The notes under the pieces are model-generated. The model was not told the origin of the DNA and ran no database searches. It was given only the letters and a program-made list of their open reading frames with translations. The position numbers and the translations under genes were made by a program. A stretch of DNA of 7,775 bases from positions 1,323,046-1,330,820 of the forward strand of contig CP070719.1 in the NCBI GenBank assembly GCA_020350725.1, in the 5' to 3' direction. Below, piece after piece: positions 1 through 6,213 of this stretch. The stretch's first letter is position 1. Each line of letters begins with the position of its first letter. The DNA is from a bacterium (GTDB lineage: Bacteria; BMS3Abin14).

Positions 1-1
1 C

Positions 2-46
2 TTTCGGCAGGGCGTGATCGGGGTGAAAGAACTTCCGGTTCTTTAA
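2..46 (+). CDS. Possible 3' end of an upstream gene (partial)
   Basis: Reading from base 2, the frame is open through the residues FRQGVIGVKELPVL and ends at TAA (44-46), 31 bases before the start of the binding-protein gene. The composition and codon use look more like a protein C-terminus than the competing frame from base 1, which is Arg/Ser-rich with poor GC at third positions. If real, this gene would probably lie in the same operon as the transporter. Only 14 codons are visible, so no function can be given and the call could be chance. Confidence 0.3.
   Translation, partial: FRQGVIGVKELPVL
26..44. repeat. 7-bp inverted repeat upstream of the transporter
   Basis: AAAGAAC (26-32) and GTTCTTT (38-44) are perfect inverted repeats around a 5-base spacer TTCCG. 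It lies 34 bases before the ATG of the binding protein. It could be an operator or a small RNA hairpin in the leader; there is no following T-run, so it is not a convincing terminator. It does not match a Fur box. It may also fall inside the end of an upstream gene, in which case it could be chance. Confidence 0.35.
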
Positions 47-65
47 GCGAGACGATGTCAGTGAA

Positions 66-72
66 AAGGAGG
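66..72 (+). promoter_or_regulatory. Ribosome binding site of the binding-protein gene
   Basis: AAGGAGG sits five bases before the ATG at 78. It is a near-perfect Shine-Dalgarno sequence, fits high expression of a periplasmic binding protein, and fixes the start codon. Confidence 0.8.
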
Positions 73-77
73 GCAAA

Positions 78-1376
78 ATGAGGAAGAAAGTCCTGGCCAC
101 AACCATCGTAACGGTATTTGCGCTGGCAATGCTGTTACCAACTTTTGCGGTGAAGGCACAGGCCGCAGACAAGCTCGGCTGGGTCGGCCCCGTCTACAAG
201 GAGCTGTCGGCCAGCCTGAACAAGGGTTTCAAGGAGTACTACAAGAAGACCTACGGCAAGGATGTGGACATCACCTTTGTCCGCCCGGGCGGCTGGCCGG
301 TCGTCGTGGACAAGGTGAGGGCATGGAAGGGTAAACCGGATGTCGACATCTTCCTGGGCGCGGGAGCCCCCGCCCACGAGCTTCTGAAGGCAGAGGGCCT
401 GATCGTACCTTACAAGCCGAAGGGGTGGGATAAGATCATCAGCGAATGGCACGGCATGAAGACGAAGGACAAGGAAGGTACGTGGACCGTTTTCGCGCCC
501 TGGATCGTCACCAACCTGTACAACGAAAAGGTTCTGGGCCGGTTGAAACTGCCGCCGCCGAAAACCTGGCACGATCTGCTCAACCCCATCTACAGGGGCA
601 ACATCGTGCACACGCTGCCCTACGCCTCCGGCACGATGCACGAGGCCGTGGAGATCCTCCTCCAGAGCTTCGGGGAGGAGGAGGGGTGGAAGTACCTCCG
701 CCTGCTGGCGGCGCAGCTGGCGCGGTTCTCCACCGGCAGCACGGACACGACCCAGCTGGTGTCCCGCGGCGAAGTGCCCATCGGCATCGCGCAGCCGCAG
801 ATGAACGCCATGGCCGCCCGCAAGGACGGTTTCCCGGTGCGGGATCTCCTCCCGGAGAAGACGATCCTGGTCCCGGAAGCCGTCGCTCTGCTCAAGGGCG
901 CGCCCAACGAGGCGGTCGGCAAGATCTTCCTGGACTGGCTGTTCAGCGATGAGGGGCAGAAGTACGTCCTGGAGGGCCGCTACTTCGCGGCCAGCCCCGG
1001 TGCCAAGTTCTCCGAGTGGGAAAAGCAGGGCGTCGAGATGGCCAAGCATGCCGCGCAGGCCCTGGGCACCGATTCATTCTGGGACCTGGAGGTCTCCTTC
1101 ATCGAGTACGACCTGGATCTGGCCACAAAGAGGTGGGACGAGGTCAACAAGAAGTACGAGAACGAGATCTACCGCAAGTGGGGCGAGCTGAAGAACAGCC
1201 TGTTCCTCATCGAGGAGGTCGAGGGAGAGGTCGAGGCTGCCAAGGCCGCGAAGATGGACGTGGGGAAAGCAGCCGGACAGATCAAGGAGGCCAGGAGGCT
1301 TTTCGAGATCGACGGCAATTACGCCGCGGCCCGTCTGGCGGCAGCCAAGGCCCGCGCCATGCTCGTTTCTCCGTAG
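78..1376 (+). CDS. ABC importer substrate-binding protein, FbpA/AfuA-like, with C-terminal helical extension
   Basis: Secreted ligand-capturing subunit of the importer encoded by the next two genes; 432 residues. Residues 1-30 form a Sec signal peptide: basic MRKK, a hydrophobic core, and AQA/A at 27-30 for signal peptidase I. No lipobox cysteine is seen, so the protein should be soluble in the periplasm. The mature part has hallmarks of iron/thiamine/polyamine-type binding proteins (COG1840-like): DVDIFLGAGAP at 88-98, STGSTDTTQLVSRGEVPIGIA at 218-238, and the KGAPNEAVGKIFLDWLFSDEGQ type motif at 273-294. The adjacent tyrosine pair that binds Fe3+ in Neisseria/Haemophilus FbpA is not evident at the expected place (about 238-250, reading AQPQMNAMAARKDG), so ferric iron is not supported. 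Residues about 370-432 form an unusual charged, Ala-rich helical tail. At about 400 mature residues it is longer than the usual 310-340. Family assignment is firm; the ligand is unknown. Confidence 0.88.
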   Translation: MRKKVLATTIVTVFALAMLLPTFAVKAQAADKLGWVGPVYKELSASLNKGFKEYYKKTYGKDVDITFVRPGGWPVVVDKVRAWKGKPDVDIFLGAGAPAHELLKAEGLIVPYKPKGWDKIISEWHGMKTKDKEGTWTVFAPWIVTNLYNEKVLGRLKLPPPKTWHDLLNPIYRGNIVHTLPYASGTMHEAVEILLQSFGEEEGWKYLRLLAAQLARFSTGSTDTTQLVSRGEVPIGIAQPQMNAMAARKDGFPVRDLLPEKTILVPEAVALLKGAPNEAVGKIFLDWLFSDEGQKYVLEGRYFAASPGAKFSEWEKQGVEMAKHAAQALGTDSFWDLEVSFIEYDLDLATKRWDEVNKKYENEIYRKWGELKNSLFLIEEVEGEVEAAKAAKMDVGKAAGQIKEARRLFEIDGNYAAARLAAAKARAMLVSP

Positions 1377-1434
1377 AGGCTAACAGGGAAGCGAACCTTT
1401 CTGACTTGACTTTTCACTCCGGAAATCGGACACC

Positions 1435-1491
1435 GGCCCGTCCTGTAGAGTGCCGCACCGCGGATCTTCAGAGGACTCGACAGGACGGGCC
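1435..1491 (+). repeat. Perfect 12-bp stem hairpin between binding protein and permease
   Basis: GGCCCGTCCTGT (1435-1446) is the exact reverse complement of ACAGGACGGGCC (1480-1491). The enclosed sequence can add GAGT/ACTC (1448-1451 with 1475-1478) and a small CCGC-acc-GCGG hairpin (1453-1463). No T-run follows (the next bases are ATCACTTAC), so it is a weak intrinsic terminator at best. In transporter operons such structures commonly protect the upstream mRNA from 3' exonucleases or partly terminate, giving excess binding protein over permease. That role here is inferred from position. Confidence 0.75.
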
Positions 1492-1525
1492 ATCACTTAC
1501 TTGTCCGCCAGCTGGTGGACAGGAT

Positions 1526-1529
1526 AGGA
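1526..1529 (+). promoter_or_regulatory. Ribosome binding site deciding the permease start
   Basis: AGGA lies six bases before ATG 1536. An in-frame GTG at 1515 would add seven residues (MDRIGCD) but has no purine-rich site at the right distance, so 1536 is preferred. Confidence 0.6.
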
Positions 1530-1535
1530 TGTGAC

Positions 1536-3212
1536 ATGTCCCGGGGCAACGTCATCCTCACAACATTCCTGTGGTTGATCATCGCCTTCCTCATCCTGTA
1601 CCCGCTGTCGATCCTCCTGCAGGAGAGTTTCACCATCTCCGGTACCGATAGCCGGGGCATCGGTAATTATCTGGAGTTCTTCAAGGACACCTATTACCTG
1701 AAGACCCTCGGCAACACCCTTCTGTTGAGCACACTGGTGCTCCTGACGACCACGCTGTTCGGCGTGCCCCTGGCGTATATCCTGGCGAGATACCGGCACC
1801 GGGGAAAGACCGTTTTCACGGCTCTCATCCTCCTGCCCATCGTCCTGCCCGCGTTCGCCGGCGTCTTCGCCTTCATCATCTTCTTCGGCAAGTACGGCAC
1901 GATGAACCTGCTCCTCATGGACATGGGGCTCATCGAAAAACCGATCAATTTCATCTACGGTCTGCACGGACTGGTATTCGTCCAATCCCTGCACATGCTC
2001 CCCTTCATCGTCCTCGGCCTTTCCGCGGGCTTCACCAACATCGACCCCTCCTTTGAGGAGGCGGCCGAGGTCGAGGGAGCCAGCGGCTTCAGGAGGTTCA
2101 TCACCGTGACGCTCCCCCTGTGCACACCGAGCTACCTGGCCGGCGCCGTCCTCGTGTTCCTGTGGCCCTTCACCGACTGGCTCACGCCCATGATCCTTGG
2201 GGAGACGAATCTTCTCCCCTCGGTGGCGTACATCAACATCGCCTACCACTTCACCGACATGCACCGCAAGTACATGGGGATCGTGGCGGTGGTCCTTTCG
2301 GCCGTTTTCTGCATCTCCCTCTTCCTGCTCGTCCGGTGGTGGGTGGAAAAGAAGAAGTACACCGGTCTGTCGAAGGGAACGACGTCCGAGGGCCGGGTGA
2401 TCAAGCCGGGGCCGGTGCTGAAACTGGCCGCATACGCATACATGATCATCATTGCCTTCGTTGTCCTGTTGATCCCAGTCGTTCTGGGGCTGTCCGCCTT
2501 TTCCAGGAGATGGGTTTTCGAGCCTTTTCCCACCTACTGGACCCTGGAGAATTTTCGCCTGATCCTCCTGGAGAGCCCGATCCTGATCAAGAACTCCTTC
2601 CTGTTCAGCGGGTTGGCCCTGATCTTCGGGGTCGCCTTCGGCCTTCCGGCCGCTTACATCATCGTCCGCACCCGTGTCCCGACAAAGGACGCCCTGGACT
2701 TCGTCATCACCCTGATGCTGGCCTTCCCCGGCATCGCCGTGGGCGTGGGTTATCTCCTGGCGTTCTGGGACACGATCCCCCTGGCTCAATACTGGATCAT
2801 CATGCCCCTCGCCCTCTTCGCCCGCCGGCTCCCGTATTTTCTCCGGATGGCGCACGCCTCCTATCTTCAGCTGGATATCTCCCTCGAGGAGGCCGCCGAG
2901 GTGTCGGGTGCGGGCAGGCTCAGGACCTTCATGACCATATCTCTGCCCCTGCTGCTCAAGGGCGTCCTCGTCGGCGTGATGATGTTCTTTATCATGGCGT
3001 TCCAGGAGATCTCCACCGCCATATTCCTCTACCGGGGCGGATGGGAGACGCTGCCCATTGGAATCTATCTGAACTGGCACCGAGGCATGGAGTTCGGTAT
3101 CGCCGCCGCCATGGCGTTCCTGATGATCGCGATCACCTTTATCCTTCTCCTGATCGCATCGAGGATCGGCGGAAACATGCTCAAGGCCGCCTGGAGCACG
3201 GACGAGGATTGA
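1536..3212 (+). CDS. ABC importer permease, two fused transmembrane domains (FbpB/ThiP-like)
   Basis: Inner-membrane channel of the importer; 558 residues from ATG 1536. It holds two homologous binding-protein-dependent permease domains in one chain, as in FbpB, ThiP and AfuB-type proteins (COG1178-like), so one polypeptide replaces the usual dimer. Hydrophobic segments lie at about 6-28, 60-84, 94-118, 144-165, 198-216 and 245-269 in the first half and 295-320, 350-377, 390-412, 418-434, 472-492 and 519-544 in the second. A cytoplasmic EAA loop is present in each half: EEAAEVEGASGFRRFITVTLP at about 174-194 and EEAAEVSGAGRLRTFMTISLP at about 451-471, both with the EAA...G...I.LP pattern that docks on the ATPase. 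A hydrophilic linker (about 270-292) joins the halves. It is full length with no sign of decay. TGA 3210-3212 is followed at once by another TGA. Confidence 0.92.
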   Translation: MSRGNVILTTFLWLIIAFLILYPLSILLQESFTISGTDSRGIGNYLEFFKDTYYLKTLGNTLLLSTLVLLTTTLFGVPLAYILARYRHRGKTVFTALILLPIVLPAFAGVFAFIIFFGKYGTMNLLLMDMGLIEKPINFIYGLHGLVFVQSLHMLPFIVLGLSAGFTNIDPSFEEAAEVEGASGFRRFITVTLPLCTPSYLAGAVLVFLWPFTDWLTPMILGETNLLPSVAYINIAYHFTDMHRKYMGIVAVVLSAVFCISLFLLVRWWVEKKKYTGLSKGTTSEGRVIKPGPVLKLAAYAYMIIIAFVVLLIPVVLGLSAFSRRWVFEPFPTYWTLENFRLILLESPILIKNSFLFSGLALIFGVAFGLPAAYIIVRTRVPTKDALDFVITLMLAFPGIAVGVGYLLAFWDTIPLAQYWIIMPLALFARRLPYFLRMAHASYLQLDISLEEAAEVSGAGRLRTFMTISLPLLLKGVLVGVMMFFIMAFQEISTAIFLYRGGWETLPIGIYLNWHRGMEFGIAAAMAFLMIAITFILLLIASRIGGNMLKAAWSTDED

Positions 3213-3283
3213 TGAACGGGCAATGTACGGTGTACTCTCGAGGTGGAACTCACCCTTTCGGATGATCTGAGGAGACGGACATC
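3213..3283 (+). other. Short gap between permease and ATPase
   Basis: The 71 bases contain GTAC-GGT-GTAC (3225-3235), a GGTG/CACC mini-hairpin (3242-3254), and GGAG at 3271-3274, nine bases before the ATPase ATG. A 17-codon reading frame at 3212-3265 starts at a TGATG overlap with the permease stop; it is discussed as a finding. No promoter is evident, so the ATPase is most likely co-transcribed with the permease. Confidence 0.5.
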
Positions 3284-4366
3284 ATGGCCTTTATCGAGAT
3301 CAGAAACCTGGTCAAGCGCTTCAAGAAGGTGGTGGCGGTGAACCGCATAGACCTCGAGGTGAAAGAGGGGGAGATGTTGACGCTGCTCGGGCCCAGCGGG
3401 TGCGGCAAGACAACCACTCTGCGCTGCATCGCCGGACTGGAAACACCGGACGAGGGGGACATCGTCATCGACGGCCAGCCGATGATCTCGGAAGGGTTCG
3501 TCCATTCGTCAAAACGGGGCATCGGCATGGTGTTCCAGAACTATTCCGTGTGGCCGCACATGAGGGTCTTCAACAACGTCGCCTACGGCATGAAACTTCA
3601 GAAGGTACCGAAGAAGGAGATCCAGACAAGGGTGCTGGAGGCACTGGAGCTGGTGGGTCTGGAGGGCCTGGGGGAAAGATACCCGTCCCAGTTGAGCGGG
3701 GGACAGCAGCAGCGGGTGGCCCTCGCCCGGGCGCTGGTGAGAAATCCCAAGGTGCTGCTCCTGGATGAGCCCCTGAGCAACCTGGACGCGAAGCTGAGGG
3801 AGAAGATGAGGTTCGAGATCAAGAGCCTGGTCAAACGTATGGGTATCACATCGGTCTACGTGACCCACGACCAGGCGGAGGCGATGGTTATCTCCGACCG
3901 GATCGCCGTCATGGACTCCGGGGACATCGTGCAGGTCGGCACGGCCCAGGAGATCTACAATAAGCCGGCCAACAGATTTGTCGCCGATTTCATCGGCACC
4001 ATGAACTTCATCGCCGGTGAGGTCGTCCAGGCCGCCCAGGTCACCGATGCGGTCTGCGTTCGCACCGGATTCAGCGACAGGGTGATGTGTTCAGCGGACA
4101 GCGTCACGGCCGGAACACCGGGAAAGGAAGTGTATGTGGCCATCCGCCCCGAGGACGTGGAGGTGTTTGTCGAGCCGCCTCAGAGGGGGGAGAACCTGTT
4201 CAAGGGTGTCATCGCCCACAAGGCGTTCCTGGGCAATTTTCTGTATCTCTTCGTGAACGTGAACGGAACGATGATCCAGGCCCAGGTCCCGCACAACCTG
4301 CCCCAGGAAGAGGGACAGGAGGTCCACCTCTTTCTGGATCCGGAAAAATGCATGGTCCTGTTCTAG
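3284..4366 (+). CDS. ABC importer ATP-binding protein (PotA/FbpC-like) with TOBE domain
   Basis: ATPase that powers the importer by binding the EAA loops of the permease on the cytoplasmic side; 360 residues, the normal length for this subfamily. Visible motifs in order: Walker A GPSGCGKT (36-43), Q-loop Q85 in GMVFQNYSVWPHM, signature LSGGQQQR (137-144), Walker B VLLLDEP (157-163), D-loop SNLDAK (165-170), and H-loop His195 in YVTHDQAEA. All catalytic residues are intact. The CUT1/PotA-type bridge 'GTAQEIYNKPANRFVADFIG' at 219-238 leads into a regulatory region, with a TOBE_2-like domain at about 283-358 (VAIRPEDVEVF at 285-295). This places it with spermidine/ferric/phosphonate-type importers (COG3842-like); the ATPase does not decide the substrate. 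ATG 3284 has GGAG nine bases upstream. Its TAG (4364-4366) overlaps the stop of the convergent downstream gene. Confidence 0.93.
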   Translation: MAFIEIRNLVKRFKKVVAVNRIDLEVKEGEMLTLLGPSGCGKTTTLRCIAGLETPDEGDIVIDGQPMISEGFVHSSKRGIGMVFQNYSVWPHMRVFNNVAYGMKLQKVPKKEIQTRVLEALELVGLEGLGERYPSQLSGGQQQRVALARALVRNPKVLLLDEPLSNLDAKLREKMRFEIKSLVKRMGITSVYVTHDQAEAMVISDRIAVMDSGDIVQVGTAQEIYNKPANRFVADFIGTMNFIAGEVVQAAQVTDAVCVRTGFSDRVMCSADSVTAGTPGKEVYVAIRPEDVEVFVEPPQRGENLFKGVIAHKAFLGNFLYLFVNVNGTMIQAQVPHNLPQEEGQEVHLFLDPEKCMVLF

Positions 4367-5925
4367 TGAACATCCTCCATTCTTCCATCCTGCCCCGGAT
4401 TTTTCTCGGACCCCCAGTGCACGGGCTCGACGTCGTCGGCACAGGCCGGGCCGGCGTCAGCAGACTGTAACCGCTCGGCCTCCCGGCTCTTTATCACCGT
4501 GCGCTTCATCTCCCGGAGCATGCCGTTGAATACCAGGCCGTGGAAGGGATAGACGGCGTACCAGTAGATCTCCCCCAGCAGGCCGACGGGATCGTAGACG
4601 GCCGTCAGCGTGATCCGTGAACAGCCGTTCAGCGGGTCCACTTCCACCTGCAGCCAGGCCCGGCCCGGCATCCTCATCTCGGCGAACATGCGCAGAAGCC
4701 TGGGTTCCTCCACCTCCTCCACCCTCCAGAAGTCCAGACGGTCCCCGGGAAGGACACAGGCCGGGTCCCGCCGGCCCCTCCGGATCCCCACTCCCCCCAG
4801 AATCTGGTCGGCCAGACCCCTCAGCCACCACAGGTAGCCGTGGGAGTACCACCCGCGCTTGCCGCCCACGCACTGGATGTGGGGAAAGATCTCCTCCGGG
4901 TCGGCGTGGATCAGGACACTGTAGGAGTCCAGTTTGCGCCGCCGGAAGGTCACTCCTCCCCAGTGGTGCTCCAGGCTTCGCTCGGCCAGGCTGTCGGCCC
5001 AGTGGGTGTGGGCGAACTCCTCGTCCTCGTTGGCCAGGGCCCGCGACACCGCCTCGGCGATGCCCCGCGGGCGGATGGGGAACACCTCCAGGGCCCGTTG
5101 GTTGTGAACGGTGCTGTCGTTGCGCACCCCCTCCAGGAGCTGGCGGCCCACGCGGGCGTAGAGGGGTGTGATAAGGGCCAGCCAGAAGGACGAGAGGTGG
5201 GGGGTCAGGAAGGGGACCCTGATCATCAGACGATGCAGACCCCGCTGGCGGGCGTACTCCCTCATGATGCCGGCGTAGGACACTTTGTCCGCCCCGCCGA
5301 TCTCGAACACCTCCGTTCCCTCCACCGGCCGGTCGAGGGCCGCGGTCAGGTAACCGATGACGTCCTCCACTGCGATGGGCTGGGCCAGTGTCCGGACCCA
5401 GCGGGGGGTCAGCATGACCGGGAGACGCTCCACCAGGCCCCGCACCAGTTCGAAGGAAAGGCTGCCCGAGCCGATGATCACCGAGGCCCGGAACTCCACT
5501 GTGGGCACTCCGCTCTCCCTTAGGATCCTGCCCACTTCCAGACGGCTGGCCAGGTGCGGCGAGAGGTCCTCGCCGTGGGCCAGGCCCCCCATGTAGATGA
5601 TCCGGGACACGCCGGCCCTTTGCGCCGCTGAGGCGAAGTTGCCGGCAGCCAGGCGGTCCTTCTCCTCGAAGTTCCCGGAGGCGGCCATGGAGTGCACCAG
5701 GTAGTAGGCCGTGTGAACTCCGTCCAGGGCGCGCTCCAGCGAGGGCGGGTCCAGGAGATCACCGGCAACGACCTCGGTCTTCGCTCCCACCTTTGGTTTC
5801 AGGTACTCCGGCCGCCGGGCGACGCAGCGGACCCTTGCGCCCTTCTTCTCGAGCGCCCTGAGCAGGCGTCCGCCGATGTAGCCGGTGGCGCCGGTGAGCA
5901 CTATGAGTGAGCTGTCGCTGTTCAT
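4363..5925 (-). CDS. SDR-family NAD(P)-binding protein with C-terminal DUF2867 domain (YbjT-like)
   Basis: Predicted cytoplasmic, two-domain protein of 520 residues. The N-terminus is an atypical short-chain dehydrogenase: glycine-rich TGATGYIGGRLL at 11-22, an acidic strand end GDLLD at 55-59, the YLVHSM segment at 75-80, and VIIGSGS at 149-155. The usual catalytic Tyr-x-x-x-Lys is missing (the aligned region reads HLASRLEVGRIL, 124-135), as in NmrA/YbjT relatives, so a classical oxidoreductase reaction is doubtful. A linker leads to a DUF2867-like domain at about 330-475 (KRGWYSHGYLWWLRG at 356-370, PGDRLDFWRVEEVE at 393-406, MPGRAWLQ at 419-426, YPFHGLVFNGML at 459-470). The usual length is about 470-500; the final 35 residues (about 486-520) are hydrophilic and probably unstructured. 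ATG 5925 is the first start after an in-frame TGA, but lacks a clear Shine-Dalgarno. The substrate is unknown; E. coli YbjT is likewise uncharacterised. The neighbours do not suggest a pathway. Confidence 0.87.
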   Translation of the reverse strand: MNSDSSLIVLTGATGYIGGRLLRALEKKGARVRCVARRPEYLKPKVGAKTEVVAGDLLDPPSLERALDGVHTAYYLVHSMAASGNFEEKDRLAAGNFASAAQRAGVSRIIYMGGLAHGEDLSPHLASRLEVGRILRESGVPTVEFRASVIIGSGSLSFELVRGLVERLPVMLTPRWVRTLAQPIAVEDVIGYLTAALDRPVEGTEVFEIGGADKVSYAGIMREYARQRGLHRLMIRVPFLTPHLSSFWLALITPLYARVGRQLLEGVRNDSTVHNQRALEVFPIRPRGIAEAVSRALANEDEEFAHTHWADSLAERSLEHHWGGVTFRRRKLDSYSVLIHADPEEIFPHIQCVGGKRGWYSHGYLWWLRGLADQILGGVGIRRGRRDPACVLPGDRLDFWRVEEVEEPRLLRMFAEMRMPGRAWLQVEVDPLNGCSRITLTAVYDPVGLLGEIYWYAVYPFHGLVFNGMLREMKRTVIKSREAERLQSADAGPACADDVEPVHWGSEKNPGQDGRMEDVH

Positions 5926-5992
5926 GGATGGGTTCGGAGGCTTCGGGTTCGTATTTCGACCTCAGGGTCCTGTGTGTCCGGGTTGCCTATCG

Positions 5993-5998
5993 ATTATA
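5993..5998 (-). promoter_or_regulatory. Candidate -10 box for the YbjT-like gene
   Basis: On the minus strand the sequence reads a perfect sigma-70 TATAAT, 67 bases upstream of ATG 5925. The -35 is weak: TTTTGT (6020-6015) at 16 bases or TTGTTT (6023-6018) at 19 bases. The AT-rich setting supports it, but this is prediction only. Confidence 0.45.
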
Positions 5999-6119
5999 TG
6001 CCACATAAATCCATACAAAACAAAAAAATCACTCCAACAACGGGACCTTTTCAAATACGTTGATAGCCCGTCCTCCTGAGAGGGCGAGGCAAAATATACC
6101 ATTTCCCCATAGCAGCCTG

Positions 6120-6128
6120 TGATAAAAT
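6120..6128 (+). promoter_or_regulatory. Candidate extended -10 for the CNNM-family gene
   Basis: TGATAAAAT reads as an extended -10 (TGn then TAAAAT), 85 bases before ATG 6214. No good -35 is seen at the usual spacing, which extended -10 promoters can tolerate. This is a weak prediction. Confidence 0.3.
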
Positions 6129-6200
6129 TTCCCCCTGGGACGTGCTTTTCAGACCCTTTCGCCCGGGGCGCCTCCCCGGCCCGGACGAGATCCACTTTCT

Positions 6201-6207
6201 GGAGGAG
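6201..6207 (+). promoter_or_regulatory. Ribosome binding site deciding the CNNM-family start
   Basis: GGAGGAG lies six bases before ATG 6214. The in-frame upstream ATG at 6142 would add 24 Pro/Arg-rich residues ahead of the first membrane helix and has no such site, so 6214 is the start. Confidence 0.75.
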
Positions 6208-6213
6208 TCCTCT

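Larger units (their letters stand above)
1377..1535 (+). other. Intergenic region between binding protein and permease
   Basis: This 159-base gap holds the strong hairpin annotated separately and the permease ribosome binding site. I see no credible small gene and no clear promoter. The large gap contrasts with the 71 bases between permease and ATPase, in line with the hairpin acting as a processing or stability element. Confidence 0.6.
5926..6213. other. Divergent intergenic region with an AT-rich core
   Basis: 288 bases separate the two divergent genes. Bases about 5990-6060 are AT-rich (runs such as CAAAACAAAAAAATC), in contrast with the GC-rich genes on both sides, as expected where promoters lie. 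It contains a perfect minus-strand TATAAT and a plus-strand extended -10-like element, listed separately. Short complementary stretches exist (ACGGG 6040-6044 with CCCGT 6067-6071; GCCC 6066-6069 with GGGC 6082-6085) but are too short to call. I see no small gene or RNA gene. Confidence 0.6.

Noticed and set aside
1-81. Frame from base 1 ending in TGA at 79-81, overlapping the ATG at 78 (ATGA)
   Set aside because: A four-base overlap would be typical of coupled genes, but the peptide is Ser/Arg-rich with poor third-position GC. The frame from base 2 looks more like a real C-terminus, though neither is certain.
446-952. 168-codon plus-strand frame inside the binding-protein gene
   Set aside because: Arg/Gly/Pro-rich out-of-frame product with no motif.
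135-1049. 304-codon minus-strand frame opposite the binding protein
   Set aside because: No recognisable motif, and it is fully inside a gene with a signal peptide and conserved family motifs on the other strand; a by-product of GC-rich third positions.
1497-3080. 527-codon open frame on the minus strand opposite the permease
   Set aside because: Its product is a hydrophilic Glu/Gln/Asp/His/Gly-rich string without domains, as expected from the antisense of a hydrophobic membrane gene. The plus-strand permease has clear motifs and a ribosome binding site.
2120-3265. 381-codon plus-strand frame overlapping the permease
   Set aside because: Arg/Pro/His-rich out-of-frame translation of the permease. 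Only its last 17 codons fall outside that gene and are treated as a separate possible small ORF.
4367-4420. Terminator after the ATPase gene
   Set aside because: GGATTTTTC looks T-rich, but only a three-base stem (CCG/CGG) surrounds it and it lies in the coding region of the convergent gene.
4840-5523. 227-codon plus-strand frame opposite the SDR gene
   Set aside because: Shadow of the minus-strand gene, which has a Rossmann glycine motif and full-length homology features.
6142-6213. Upstream ATG for the CNNM-family protein
   Set aside because: It would add 24 Pro/Arg-rich residues before the first helix and lacks a ribosome binding site; GGAGGAG fixes the start at 6214.
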